The notes below the pieces were generated by a model. It did not search any database. It was given only the letters and a program-made list of their open reading frames with translations, and was not told where the DNA came from. Of a stretch of DNA of 64,000 nucleotides, positions 1-8,573 are shown piece by piece. Every line of letters begins with the position of its first letter. Position 1 is the first letter of the stretch. Position numbers and translations under genes: made by a program. The stretch spans positions 2,847,511-2,911,510 of the forward strand of contig NZ_SIRP01000001.1 of NCBI RefSeq assembly GCF_011634835.1, given 5' to 3'. Origin of the DNA: Isoptericola sp. BMS4 (GTDB taxonomy: Bacteria > Actinomycetota > Actinomycetes > Actinomycetales > Cellulomonadaceae).

Positions 1-2
1 TC

Positions 3-167
3 GTCGACACCGAGGCGCGGTTCGTCGACGACGGCGACGTCGTCACGGCCGCGGGCGTCTCGGCGGGTATCGACATGGCGCTGCACCTCGTGGCGCGCCT
101 GGAGACGCCGGAGGTCGCCCGCGCGGTGCGCCGGGCGATCCAGTACGACCCGGCACCGCCGGTCTGA
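3..167 (+). CDS. DJ-1/PfpI family protein, C-terminal fragment
   Basis: Only the last 54 residues are in the window; the gene starts upstream. The visible part has TAAGVSAGIDMALHLV, the conserved helix near the C-terminus of DJ-1/PfpI (class I glutamine amidotransferase-like) proteins, where the segment packs against the active-site region. The nucleophilic cysteine and its elbow lie outside the window, so the exact subfamily (isonitrile hydratase-like, AraC-fused or stand-alone) cannot be told. It ends with a TGA, and the next gene follows after about 77 bases on the same strand. Confidence 0.7.
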   Translation, partial: VDTEARFVDDGDVVTAAGVSAGIDMALHLVARLETPEVARAVRRAIQYDPAPPV

Positions 168-244
168 CCCGCCTGGCATCCGTGCGACATCCGTCCGGCA
201 CCCTCAGTACCTAGTACCACGGGTTGCCGATATACGCTGCGCTG

Positions 245-790
245 GTGACTCGAATGATCCAGCTCACCTGGGCGTCCCTGAGGCCGCGCAAGCCGGTCCC
301 CGGCCAGGGCGTGCTCGACCCGTCGGTGACGCGGCTGCGGGTGCACCCCGGCGACCTCGACCTCTACTTGCACGTGAACAACGGCGCGTACCTGCAGATG
401 ATGGACGTGGCGCGGTCGAACTTCATCGCCGACCTGGACGGGTTCCGCCGGATCGGCGACCGGAAGTGGTACCCGGTCGTCGCCGCCTCGACGATGACCT
501 ACAAGCGCTCGCTGCGACTGTGGGACCCGGTCGAGATCACCACCCGGGTGCTCGGCTGGGACCAGCGGGTCGTGTACATGGAGCAGGTCATCACCTGCCG
601 CGACCGGCTCTCCGCGCGCGGGTACGTGGCGGGCCGCTTCCTCGGCCCGGGGGCCGAGAGGGTCCCTGCCCCCGACGTCGTCGCGCTCATGGGGCCGGAC
701 GCGCCCGCCGAGAGCCCGGCGCTGCCGGACGACGTGGCCGCGTGGGCCCGCGCGCTGGACGTCGCGCACCGCGACCGCACCCAGGCCTGA
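245..790 (+). CDS. Thioesterase-like (hot dog fold) protein
   Basis: A 181-residue protein with the segment D-L-x-Y-L-H-V-N-N-G-A-Y, typical of the acyl-CoA thioesterase-like family related to 4HBT/THEM6 proteins, where the N-N-G-x-Y helix start forms part of the active site. It is probably cytosolic and may hydrolyse or bind acyl-CoA; the substrate is unknown. The GTG at 245 is chosen because TACGCT at 233-238 stands exactly six bases before it, a leaderless promoter arrangement. A TTG at 224 and an ATG at 254 are in frame alternatives. Convergent with the dipeptidase gene. Confidence 0.75.
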   Translation: MTRMIQLTWASLRPRKPVPGQGVLDPSVTRLRVHPGDLDLYLHVNNGAYLQMMDVARSNFIADLDGFRRIGDRKWYPVVAASTMTYKRSLRLWDPVEITTRVLGWDQRVVYMEQVITCRDRLSARGYVAGRFLGPGAERVPAPDVVALMGPDAPAESPALPDDVAAWARALDVAHRDRTQA

Positions 791-806
791 GCTCGGACGG
801 GTCTCG

Positions 807-2273
807 TCAGACCGCGGCCGCGACCTGCCGCAGCAGCAGCGCCTCGGCGAGGACCACCTTGCGCAGCTCGCCCAGGTGCACCGACTCGTTGGCGCCATGG
901 GCGCGCGAGTCCGGGTCCTCCACGCCGGTGACCAGGATCGCGGCGTCGGGGAACTGCTCGAGCAGGTCGGCGATGAACGGGATCGACCCACCGACGCCGA
1001 CGTCCACCGGCTCGGTCCCCCAGGCGGCGGAGAACGCCGCGCGGGCGGCGCGCATCGCCGCCGTGTCGCCGGAGGCGTGGAAGGCCTTGCCCTGCTCCCC
1101 CGGCCGCCACGTCACGCGCGCGCCGAACGGGGCGCGCGCCTCGAGGTGCGCACGCAGCGCGTCCTCGGCGGCCTGCGGGTCCTGGCCCGGGGGGAGGCGC
1201 AGGGACAGCTTCGCGGCCGCCCGGGGCGCGATGGTGTTCGACGCGTGCGCGACGCTCGTGGCGTCGATGCCGATGACGGACAGCGCGGCCCGGGCCCACA
1301 GCCGCCCGGCGATACTCCCCGTGCCGGCGAGCTCGACGCCGTCCAGCACCGAGGAGTCCGCCCGGAACGCCGCCTCGTCGTAGTCGACGGCCGGCTCGGG
1401 CGCCGCGACCAGCCCCTCGACGGCGACGTCGCCGGCGTCGTCGTGCAGCGTGGCGACCAGACGGGCGAGCAGCGTGTTCGCGTCCAGCAGCGGGCCGCCG
1501 AACATGCCGGAGTGCACGGCGTGGCCCAGCGCCTCGACCTCGACGACGCCGTCCACCAGGCCACGCAGCGACGTGGTGAGCGCGGGCACCCCGACCTTCC
1601 AGTTCGTGGAGTCGGCGACGACGATGACGTCGGCGCCGAGCAGCTCGCGGTGCTCGGTCAGGAACCGGCCGAAGCTCGGCGACCCCGCCTCCTCCTCGCC
1701 CTCGACGAACACGGTCACGCCGACCTCGAGCCCGTCGCCGCTCTCGGCGCCCAAGGCGGCCAGGGCCCGCAGTGCGCCCACGTGCGCCATGATCCCCGCC
1801 TTGTCGTCGGCGGCGCCGCGGCCGAAGAGCCGCTCCCCCACCTGGACGGGCTCGAACGGGTCCGTCTCCCACGCGGCCGCGTCGCCGGGCGGCTGGACGT
1901 CGTGGTGCGCGTACAGCAGGACCGTCGGGGCGCCCGCGGGCGCGACGCGGCGGGCGACCACGGCCGGCGCCCCCGGAGTGCCGTCCGGGCGGTCGGAACG
2001 CAGGATCCGTACGTCGGGCAGCCCGGCGTCGCGCAGCAGGCCGGCCACCGCCTCGGCGCTCGCCGCCACGTGCGCCTGGTCGAAGGCGGCGGCGGAGACG
2101 CCGGGGATCCGGACCAGGGACTCCAGGTCGGCCTGCAGCGCGGCGAACTGGGCCTCGACGTGCTCGCGCAGGGTCTCGACCTGTGCGGGATCGACCTGGG
2201 CGGGATCGACGCCGGAGGCGGCCTCGGGGGCGGGTTCGGACGAGGGGACGGGTGCGGCGGGAAGATCGGTCAC
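807..2273 (-). CDS. M20 family dipeptidase
   Basis: A 488-residue zinc metallopeptidase of the M20 (carnosinase/PepV-like) family. The metal-binding hallmarks are visible: L-L-Y-A-H-H-D-V-Q-P near residue 120, G-R-G-A-A-D-D-K-A-G near 155, and V-E-G-E-E-E-A-G-S near 190 (metal-bridging Asp and catalytic Glu). The protein should hydrolyse dipeptides or N-acyl amino acids in the cytosol. The first about 30 residues are Ala/Pro-rich and low complexity. GTG start preceded by TAGCGT and six bases, suggesting a leaderless message. It is divergent from the DUF3043 gene, with 70 bases between the starts. Confidence 0.9.
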   Translation of the reverse strand: MTDLPAAPVPSSEPAPEAASGVDPAQVDPAQVETLREHVEAQFAALQADLESLVRIPGVSAAAFDQAHVAASAEAVAGLLRDAGLPDVRILRSDRPDGTPGAPAVVARRVAPAGAPTVLLYAHHDVQPPGDAAAWETDPFEPVQVGERLFGRGAADDKAGIMAHVGALRALAALGAESGDGLEVGVTVFVEGEEEAGSPSFGRFLTEHRELLGADVIVVADSTNWKVGVPALTTSLRGLVDGVVEVEALGHAVHSGMFGGPLLDANTLLARLVATLHDDAGDVAVEGLVAAPEPAVDYDEAAFRADSSVLDGVELAGTGSIAGRLWARAALSVIGIDATSVAHASNTIAPRAAAKLSLRLPPGQDPQAAEDALRAHLEARAPFGARVTWRPGEQGKAFHASGDTAAMRAARAAFSAAWGTEPVDVGVGGSIPFIADLLEQFPDAAILVTGVEDPDSRAHGANESVHLGELRKVVLAEALLLRQVAAAV

Positions 2274-2343
2274 GCGCTCACGCTACTCGTCCGGGCACCG
2301 CCGGCCGGTCCCGGCGGCCGCCCGGCTCGACTACCCTGGGAGC

Positions 2344-2976
2344 GTGTTCTCCCGCAACAAGTCCGGCGCGCCGGCGTCCACGAGCCCCGAGCCCTCCGAC
2401 CCCGCCCGCGCCGCGGCCGAGATCGAGAAGGCCGGGGCGCCGGTGAAGAACGGGTCGGACCGCAAGGGCCGCCCGACGCCCAAGCGCAGCGAGGCGGAGG
2501 CCGCGAACAAGCGACCCCTCGTGCCGAACGACCGCAAGGCGGCCGCCAAGGCGGCACGGGAGAAGGCGCGCGAGCAGCGCAACGTCGAGTACCGGGCGAT
2601 GCAGACCGGCGACGAGCGCCACCTGCCGGCGCGCGACAAGGGCCCGCTGAAGCGGTACGTGCGCAACTACGTCGACGCCCGCTGGAACCTCGGCGAGTTC
2701 TTCCTGCCGGTCGCGTTCGCCTTCATCGTCCTGAACTTCATCTTCATGCAGAACGCGACCATGTCGGTCGTCGTGCTGATGCTGCTGTACGGCGTCGTGC
2801 TGCTCACCCTCGCCGACGCGTTCCTGCTGTGGCGCGGGCTGAAGAAGCGCCTGCGCGCGAAGTTCGGCGACGTGCCGCGGGGAACGATGATGTACGCCGT
2901 GATGCGCGCCTTCCAGATCCGGCGCTCCCGGCTGCCGAAGCCGTCGTCGAAGAAGCACGGCGTCTGGCCCGACTGA
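2344..2976 (+). CDS. DUF3043 membrane protein
   Basis: A 210-residue protein of the actinobacterial DUF3043 family, function unknown. A long, highly charged cytosolic N-terminus (Lys/Arg/Glu-rich to about residue 110) is followed by two hydrophobic helices (about 122-142 and 145-162) and a basic C-terminal tail. The conserved run R-N-Y-V-D-A-R-W-N-L-G-E precedes the first helix. The GTG at 2344 is preferred over upstream in-frame codons because TACCCT sits six bases before it and the family normally starts with such a short M/V-F-S/G segment. Confidence 0.85.
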   Translation: MFSRNKSGAPASTSPEPSDPARAAAEIEKAGAPVKNGSDRKGRPTPKRSEAEAANKRPLVPNDRKAAAKAAREKAREQRNVEYRAMQTGDERHLPARDKGPLKRYVRNYVDARWNLGEFFLPVAFAFIVLNFIFMQNATMSVVVLMLLYGVVLLTLADAFLLWRGLKKRLRAKFGDVPRGTMMYAVMRAFQIRRSRLPKPSSKKHGVWPD

Positions 2977-3069
2977 CCGTACCGCCCCAGGTCGGCGCCT
3001 CGCGCCCGACGGGCCGAAGGCCCCCGAACGCCGTTCGAATCGATCCGACGCTCCGCGTAGGGTGATCGC

Positions 3070-4083
3070 ATGGTCAACTACCGGTACCTCGGCAACAGCG
3101 GTCTGAAGATCAGCGAGATCACCTACGGCAACTGGCTCACCCACGGCTCCCAGGTCGAGAACGACGTCGCGACCAAGTGCGTGCACGCCGCCCTCGACGC
3201 GGGCATCACCTCGTTCGACACCGCGGACGTCTACGCGAACACCAAGGCCGAGTCGGTGCTCGGCGAGGCGCTCAAGGGGCAGCGCCGCGAGTCGCTCGAG
3301 ATCTTCACCAAGGTCTACTGGCCGACCGGGCCCGCCGGCCCCAACGACACGGGGCTCTCGCGCAAGCACGTCATGGAGTCCATCGACGGGTCGCTGCGGC
3401 GTCTCGGCACCGACTACGTCGACCTGTACCAGGCGCACCGGTACGACGTGGAGACGCCGCTCGAGGAGACGATGCAGGCGTTCGCCGACATCGTGCGCCA
3501 GGGCAAGGCGCTCTACATCGGCGTCTCCGAGTGGACGGCGGACCAGATCCGCGAGGGGCACCGCTACGCCAAGGAGCTCGGCTTCCAGCTCATCTCCTCC
3601 CAGCCGCAGTACTCCATGCTGTGGCGGGTCATCGAGGACGAGGTCGTGCCGACGTCGGCCGAGCTCGGGCTCTCGCAGATCGTCTGGTCGCCCATCGCCC
3701 AGGGCGTGCTGACCGGCAAGTACGTGCCGGGCAAGGAGCTGCCCGCCGGGTCGCGCGCGACCGACGACAAGGGTGGCGCGAAGATGATCCAGCGTTTCAT
3801 GCGCGACGAGGTCCTCGAGCGCGTGCAGGGCCTGAAGCCGGTGGCCGACGAGCTCGACCTGTCGATGGCGCAGCTCGCGGTGGCGTGGGTGCTGCAGAAC
3901 GACAACGTCGCCGCCGCGCTCGTCGGGGCCTCCCGTCCCGAGCAGGTGGCCGAGAACGTCAAGGCGTCCGGCGTCGAGATCCCCGCCGAGCTGATGACGC
4001 GGATCGACGAGGTCCTGGGCGACGTCGTCGAGCGGGACCCGGGCAAGACGCTCGAGGGGATGCCGAAGACCCGCGTGGCCTGA
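3070..4083 (+). CDS. Aldo/keto reductase
   Basis: A 337-residue NADPH-dependent oxidoreductase with the TIM-barrel fold of the AKR superfamily, close in appearance to the potassium-channel beta-subunit/YghZ group. The catalytic tetrad is visible: Asp and Tyr in F-D-T-A-D-V-Y (about 50-56), Lys in I-F-T-K-V-Y-W (about 81), His in Y-Q-A-H-R-Y (about 121). The C-terminal cofactor segment V-G-A-S-R-P-E-Q is present. Physiological substrate unknown. ATG at 3070 follows TAGGGT by six bases, so the transcript is probably leaderless. A hairpin lies just downstream. Confidence 0.92.
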   Translation: MVNYRYLGNSGLKISEITYGNWLTHGSQVENDVATKCVHAALDAGITSFDTADVYANTKAESVLGEALKGQRRESLEIFTKVYWPTGPAGPNDTGLSRKHVMESIDGSLRRLGTDYVDLYQAHRYDVETPLEETMQAFADIVRQGKALYIGVSEWTADQIREGHRYAKELGFQLISSQPQYSMLWRVIEDEVVPTSAELGLSQIVWSPIAQGVLTGKYVPGKELPAGSRATDDKGGAKMIQRFMRDEVLERVQGLKPVADELDLSMAQLAVAWVLQNDNVAAALVGASRPEQVAENVKASGVEIPAELMTRIDEVLGDVVERDPGKTLEGMPKTRVA

Positions 4084-4092
4084 CGACTCGGT

Positions 4093-4146
4093 GACGTAGC
4101 GGTCGCTGCCGGTTCCCACCGGGCAACCGTCAGCGACCGCTACGTC
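4093..4146. terminator. Bidirectional terminator hairpin
   Basis: Perfect 16-base inverted repeat (arms 4093-4108 and 4131-4146), extended after one mismatch by five more pairs (4110-4114 with 4125-4129). It lies between the convergent aldo/keto reductase and yczE-like genes and overlaps the last codons of the latter. No T-run follows, as is usual in very GC-rich actinobacteria. Confidence 0.7.
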
Positions 4147-4816
4147 GACGGCTCCCTGCGGAGAGACCGTACGGCGCGAGAACGCGCGCCGACACCTGGA
4201 CGACGACGCCGACGCCCAGCGCGTAGACGACGGTCACCCACCCGACGGTCCCGCCGAGCACCCAGCCGGCGGCGACGACCGTGAGCTCGATGAGCGTCTT
4301 GACCAGCCGCACGGACCGGCCGGTGCGGGCCACCAGCCCGGTGAGCAGCCCGTCGCGGGGCCCCGGGCCGAGGCGCACGCCGACGTACGCGGCGGTCGCG
4401 ACGCCGTTGAGCACGATCCCGCCCACGGCGAGCGCGACCCGCGCGGGGGTCCCCGGCGACGGGGCCGCCGCCTCGAGGAGCGCGAGCCACGGGTCGATCG
4501 TCACGCTGAGCAGGACGACGTTGGCGACCGTGCCGATCCCGGGCCGCTGGCGCAGCGGGACCCAGGCCAGGAGCACCACCACGGAGATGATCCCCGTGAC
4601 GACGCCGAAGGACAGGCCGGTGGTACGCACGAGGCCCTGCGAGAGCACGTCCCACGGCATCGCGCCCAGGCCCGCGTGCAGCATCATCGCCATCGACGCC
4701 GAGTACGCGAGCAGGCCCAGGACGAGCTGGACGCCCCGGCGGCCGGGACCGAAGCCGCGGACGGGGGCGGGCCGTGGCGCGACGACGGCGGGGGTGGCGC
4801 GCTTGCTGAGAGGCAT
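4130..4816 (-). CDS. YczE/YyaS/YitT family membrane protein
   Basis: A 228-residue integral membrane protein with about five hydrophobic helices and the family pattern G-A-M-P-W-D-V-L-S-Q-G near residue 60 and L-G-P-G-P-R-D-G-L-L-T-G near 150. This family is of unknown transport function. In many bacteria yczE is controlled by a divergently encoded MocR-type regulator (YczR); here the same arrangement is present, with 60 bases between the two starts. ATG at 4816 is used; an in-frame ATG 45 bases further upstream is possible. The stop codon sits inside the terminator hairpin. Confidence 0.85.
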   Translation of the reverse strand: MPLSKRATPAVVAPRPAPVRGFGPGRRGVQLVLGLLAYSASMAMMLHAGLGAMPWDVLSQGLVRTTGLSFGVVTGIISVVVLLAWVPLRQRPGIGTVANVVLLSVTIDPWLALLEAAAPSPGTPARVALAVGGIVLNGVATAAYVGVRLGPGPRDGLLTGLVARTGRSVRLVKTLIELTVVAAGWVLGGTVGWVTVVYALGVGVVVQVSARVLAPYGLSAGSRRRSGR

Positions 4817-4836
4817 GGCACCACCCTGGACGGTTT

Positions 4837-4857
4837 TGGCCTTGTGATCCATGGCCA
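4837..4857. promoter_or_regulatory. Candidate YczR-type operator
   Basis: In the 60-base divergent region between the yczE-like gene and the MocR regulator there is TGGCC, 11 bases, GGCCA. The position between two divergent starts makes it a candidate site for the MocR protein. MocR operators are often direct repeats, so the assignment is weak. Confidence 0.35.
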
Positions 4858-4876
4858 TTCGGGCGAGAGTGGCACG

Positions 4877-6349
4877 ATGACCGCGCCGACGCTCGCCCCG
4901 ACCGCCCCGCCCGCACCGCTGCGCCACGTGTCCGCCCCGGGCGTCGCGCGCCTGCTGGGCACGTGGCGGGCAGGCGGCCCGGCCTACCGCGCGCTCGCCG
5001 ACGCGTTGCGGGCGGCGCTGCTCGCCGGGACGCTGGCACCCCTGACCCGGCTGCCGAGCGAGCGCGACCTGGCCACCACGCTCGGGGTGTCCCGCACCAC
5101 GACCAGCGCCGCGTACGCCGAGCTGCGCGAGCGCGGGTTCGCCACCAGCCGGGTCGGGTCCGGCACCGTGACGACGCTGCCGCGCGGGACGGCGACGCAC
5201 CGGCGCGGCACCCGGCGCCCCCTGGCGGGCGACGCGCCCGCGACCGACGTCCCCGCCGGCCCGTTCGGCCGGCACCCGGGCGGCGACCTGATCGACCTCG
5301 CGCAGGCGACCCCCGTGGCCTCACCGGCCCTGCACGCGGCGTACGAGCGGGCGCTCGAGGCGCTCCCCGCCTACCTGGGCACCGGCGGCTACGCGCACCT
5401 CGGGCTGGACGAGATGCGCTCCGCCGTCGCGGACCGCTACACCGCACGGGGCACCCCCACGACGCCGGACCAGGTGCTCGTCACGACCGGCGCGCAGCAC
5501 GCCATCTCCCTGCTCGCGCAGACCTACCTGCGGCCGCGGGACCTCGCCGTCGTGGAGTCACCCACCTACGTGCACGCCATGGAGGCGCTGCGCGCCGCGG
5601 GCGGCCGGGTCGCCGGGGTGCCGGCCGGCGACGTCGACGCCCTCGTGTCCACCCTGCACCGCGCGGGGGCGCGCCTCGCCTACGTCGTGCCCGACTGCCA
5701 CAACCCCACCGGGGCGTCCCTCGACGCCGGGGGGCGGGCCGCCGTCCGGGCGGCGGCCGACCGCTCCGGCGTGACGGTCGTCGGTGACGAGACGCTCGGC
5801 GACCTCGTGCTCGACGGCGCGGAGCACCCCCCGTTCGCCGGCGACGGCGCCTCGCCGCGGGTCGTGACCGTGGGGTCGGCGTCCAAGACCTTCTGGGGCG
5901 GGCTCCGGGTGGGCTGGGTGCGCGCCGACGCGCAGACCGTGCACCGGTTGGCCCGGACCCGGCAGGCCTCGGACACGGCCACGTCCGTCCTGGAGCAGCT
6001 CGCCGTCGTGGAGCTGCTCCGCGAGCACGCGGCTCTGCTGCCCGCGCGGGTCGCCGCTCTGCGGGAGCGCCGCGACCTGCTCGCCGGGATGCTGCGCGAG
6101 GCGCTGCCGGACTGGGACGTGCCGACACCGGCCGGGGGGCTGTGCCTGTGGGTCGGCCTGGGCCGCCCGGTGGCCCACGCCCTCGCGGGCGCGGCCGCGG
6201 CGGAGGGCGTGCTCGTCGGTGCCGGCCCGGACTTCACACCGGACCGCACCGCGCACGACCGGGTCCGGCTCACGTTCACGCGACCGCCCGAGGAGCTCGC
6301 CGAGGCCGTGCCACGACTGGCCCGCGCCTGGTCACGCGTCCGGTCGTGA
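4877..6349 (+). CDS. MocR-type PLP-dependent transcriptional regulator
   Basis: A 490-residue chimera: an N-terminal GntR-type winged helix (about 35-105, with L-P-S-E-R-D-L-A and G-V-S-R-T-T) joined to a fold-type I aminotransferase domain (about 130-485). The PLP lysine is in G-S-A-S-K-T-F-W-G-G near residue 337, preceded by P-D-C-H-N-P-T-G, the Asn/Pro-rich cofactor loop. MocR proteins sense amino compounds or PLP and control neighbouring genes; the divergent yczE-like membrane protein is the evident target, as in the YczR group. ATG at 4877 keeps the usual length. The gene ends ten bases before a convergent gene. Confidence 0.9.
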   Translation: MTAPTLAPTAPPAPLRHVSAPGVARLLGTWRAGGPAYRALADALRAALLAGTLAPLTRLPSERDLATTLGVSRTTTSAAYAELRERGFATSRVGSGTVTTLPRGTATHRRGTRRPLAGDAPATDVPAGPFGRHPGGDLIDLAQATPVASPALHAAYERALEALPAYLGTGGYAHLGLDEMRSAVADRYTARGTPTTPDQVLVTTGAQHAISLLAQTYLRPRDLAVVESPTYVHAMEALRAAGGRVAGVPAGDVDALVSTLHRAGARLAYVVPDCHNPTGASLDAGGRAAVRAAADRSGVTVVGDETLGDLVLDGAEHPPFAGDGASPRVVTVGSASKTFWGGLRVGWVRADAQTVHRLARTRQASDTATSVLEQLAVVELLREHAALLPARVAALRERRDLLAGMLREALPDWDVPTPAGGLCLWVGLGRPVAHALAGAAAAEGVLVGAGPDFTPDRTAHDRVRLTFTRPPEELAEAVPRLARAWSRVRS

Positions 6350-6358
6350 TGCCGTCGC

Positions 6359-6568
6359 TCAGGCCCCCGGCAGCGCGACGCCCGGCGCGGCCTGGGCCCC
6401 GTCGTGCAGAAGGCGCGCGGTCGCGGCGCCCTCCGCCGCGACGCCGCGCCAGTGCTCGCCGAGCCACTGCTCGGCGTCGTACTGCGAGGTGAAGACGGGG
6501 CTGACGGCGGCGTCGACCGGCTGACCGGCGGCGTCGTCGAACGCCCACACCCAGCGCGGGCGGATCAC
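6359..6568 (-). CDS. Small conserved-looking protein downstream of pyrD
   Basis: A 69-residue protein of unknown function, aromatic near the start (R-P-R-W-V-W-A-F-D-D) with Y-D-A-E-Q-W-L-G-E-H-W in the middle. The GTG start at 6568 shares four bases with the pyrD stop codon (GTGA), so it is the last gene of the four-gene pyrD operon. A longer reading frame runs through this region, but the GTGA coupling and the loss of protein-like composition upstream favour the short form. No domain recognised. Confidence 0.65.
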   Translation of the reverse strand: MIRPRWVWAFDDAAGQPVDAAVSPVFTSQYDAEQWLGEHWRGVAAEGAATARLLHDGAQAAPGVALPGA

Positions 6569-7680
6569 GCCGGGCCCCCCGCCGAGGTCCCCGCGGGCCG
6601 CCCGGCGATGCTGCCCGCCGCCACCGAGCCGCGCGTGCGGGTCAGGGCGCGGTTGACGCGCGAGGGCCACAGCGGGCCGGAGTAGACGAACGACGTGTAG
6701 CCCTGCGTGAGGTCGGCTCCCGCCCGCAGATAGGCGCGCACGTCGTCGGCGCCGGAGATGCCGCCCACGCCGATGATCACCGGGTCGCTGCCGAGCCGCT
6801 CACGCAGCCGCGCCACGACCTCCAGCCCGCGCTCGAGCAGGGGCGGCCCCGACAGCCCGCCCGGGCCTCGGTCGTGCCCGATCGTCGTGTTGACGGCGAC
6901 CACGCCGTCGAGGCCGAGCTCGGCGACCAGGGCGGCGACCTCGTCGACGTCCTCGTCCGCCAGGTCCGGCGCGATCTTCACCAGCAGGGGCGCGCGGCGG
7001 ACCCCGGCCGCCGCCGTCGCCTCGTCGGCCGCCGACCGCGCGGCCGCGAGGATCGGGCGCAGCTCGGTCGTGGTCTGCAGGTCGCGCAGCCCGGGCGTGT
7101 TGGGCGAGGAGACGTTGACGACCAGGTAGTCGGCCCACGGAGCCAGCTCGCGGGCGCAGGCCGCGTAGTCGTCGGAGGCGCGGTCGGCGGGGGTGGTCTT
7201 GTTCTTGCCGATGTTCGCCCCGACGACGACGGCCCGCCCGGCCGCCGTGGCGCGCAGCGCCCGCAGCCGCTCCGCCGCCGCGGCCGCGCCGTCGTTGTTG
7301 AACCCCATCCGGTTGCGGACGCCCCGCAGGTCGAGCTCGCGCCACATCCGCGGCTTCTCGTTGCCCGGCTGGGGGCGGGGCGTCACTGTGCCGATCTCGA
7401 CGAAGCCGAACCCGAGCATCGTCAGCCCCCGCACGGCACGCGCGTTCTTGTCGAAGCCGCCCGCCAGGCCGAACGGAGCCGGCACGGTGCGCCCGAGCAC
7501 CTCGACGCTGCCCGGGCCGCCGTGGCCACGGCCCAGGTAGGGCGCGAGGGCGCCCTGCACGACGTCGCGCAGCACCGGGACCCGCCCCGCGCACGCGATC
7601 GCGCGGAACGCGACCTCGTGGGCACGCTCGGGGTCCATGTGGCGGAACACGCCGTTGAACAGCAGGGAGTACGGGCTCAT
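6565..7680 (-). CDS. pyrD: Dihydroorotate dehydrogenase (quinone), class 2
   Basis: A 371-residue membrane-associated flavoenzyme that oxidises dihydroorotate to orotate in pyrimidine synthesis with quinone as acceptor. Visible features: an amphipathic N-terminal quinone-binding segment, G-L-A-G-G-F-D-K-N-A near residue 68, N-R-M-G-F-N-N near 120, V-N-V-S-S-P-N-T-P-G near 185 (catalytic Ser), and FMN-binding G-V-G-G-I near 300. ATG at 7680 is chosen because it overlaps the stop of the upstream membrane protein (ATGA). It overlaps the downstream small gene in the same way. Confidence 0.93.
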   Translation of the reverse strand: MSPYSLLFNGVFRHMDPERAHEVAFRAIACAGRVPVLRDVVQGALAPYLGRGHGGPGSVEVLGRTVPAPFGLAGGFDKNARAVRGLTMLGFGFVEIGTVTPRPQPGNEKPRMWRELDLRGVRNRMGFNNDGAAAAAERLRALRATAAGRAVVVGANIGKNKTTPADRASDDYAACARELAPWADYLVVNVSSPNTPGLRDLQTTTELRPILAAARSAADEATAAAGVRRAPLLVKIAPDLADEDVDEVAALVAELGLDGVVAVNTTIGHDRGPGGLSGPPLLERGLEVVARLRERLGSDPVIIGVGGISGADDVRAYLRAGADLTQGYTSFVYSGPLWPSRVNRALTRTRGSVAAGSIAGRPAGTSAGGPA

Positions 7681-8150
7681 CGGACCTCCGGGTCGGGTGC
7701 GGGCGTCGTGCCGGGCGTCGGGGGTTCGGGTGGCGCGCCGCGGTTCCCCGGCCGAGTGTGCCAGAGCCACCACAGCCCGACGAAGGGCAGCACCAGGGGG
7801 ACGTAGCCGTACCCCTGGCCGAACGACGACCAGACCGTCGTCTCGCCGAACACGTCGGGCGCGACGGCGGAGGCCGTGCCCACCGCCAGCACGCCGACCG
7901 CCTCGAACCCGACCGTCACCCAGGCGGTCCGCCGCCAGCCGGTGCCACCCCGGGCCAGCGCGACCGTGGCGAGCACGTAGACCACCGCGGACAGGGTCGA
8001 CAGTCCGTACGCGACGGGGGCCTCGGCGAACTTCGTGGCCAGCTCGTAGGACGAGCGCCCGACGGCGGCGAAGGCGAGGATCCCGTAGACCGTCACGAGC
8101 AGGCGGCCGAAGCCCCGCCCCGTGCGCCCGGGCGTGGTGGTCGCGCTCAC
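7677..8150 (-). CDS. Membrane protein of the pyrD operon
   Basis: A 157-residue integral membrane protein with four hydrophobic segments (about 16-34, 47-65, 76-93 and 108-130) and a Pro-rich C-terminal tail. No family recognised with certainty. It starts with GTG at 8150, sharing four bases (GTGA) with the upstream membrane protein gene, and ends in an ATGA overlap with pyrD. Such tight coupling suggests co-translation with pyrD, but not necessarily a pyrimidine function. Confidence 0.75.
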   Translation of the reverse strand: MSATTTPGRTGRGFGRLLVTVYGILAFAAVGRSSYELATKFAEAPVAYGLSTLSAVVYVLATVALARGGTGWRRTAWVTVGFEAVGVLAVGTASAVAPDVFGETTVWSSFGQGYGYVPLVLPFVGLWWLWHTRPGNRGAPPEPPTPGTTPAPDPEVR

Positions 8151-8509
8151 GCCGCCGCCTCCCAGATCTGCCACAGGCGCCAGTCGAGGAACGCGACGGT
8201 CACCGCGGCGACGGCGAGCACGACCGACGACCACTTGGTGCGCTCGGCGAAGGCCCACGCGGCGGCGACCGGGAGGATCACGAGGGCAGTCGCCACGTAG
8301 CCCCAGAACAGGGCGCCGTCGAGCGCGACGTCGCTGGTCGCCTGGCGGACCCCCGCGATGACGGCCTGCACCACGAGGACGGCCTCGATCGCGGCCGCGC
8401 CGAACAGCTGGCGCAGGATCACGGCACGGTCGCGGACCACGAACCACAGCGCCCACCCGGCCAGCGCCGCGCACAGCGCGGCCACGAGGATCAGCAGGGG
8501 AAACACCAC
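8147..8509 (-). CDS. Membrane protein, first gene of the pyrD operon
   Basis: A 120-residue protein with four predicted transmembrane helices covering most of its length (about 3-25, 35-55, 65-88, 93-112); function unknown. GTG start at 8509 follows TAGTCT by six bases on the minus strand, so this is probably the leaderless first gene of a four-gene operon that continues into pyrD. It is divergent from the leucyl aminopeptidase gene, with 64 bases between starts. Confidence 0.75.
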   Translation of the reverse strand: MVFPLLILVAALCAALAGWALWFVVRDRAVILRQLFGAAAIEAVLVVQAVIAGVRQATSDVALDGALFWGYVATALVILPVAAAWAFAERTKWSSVVLAVAAVTVAFLDWRLWQIWEAAA

Positions 8510-8573
8510 GCCCGCAGACTACCGGCCCACCCGCGCACCGACCCCGCCGGTCCCGCGGCGATACCATCGCCGG

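Noticed and set aside
499-4119. Long open frames on the opposite strand of the dipeptidase, DUF3043 and aldo/keto reductase genes
   Set aside because: They are Arg/Ala/Gly-rich shadow frames caused by high GC content; the genes on the other strands have clear family motifs and promoters.
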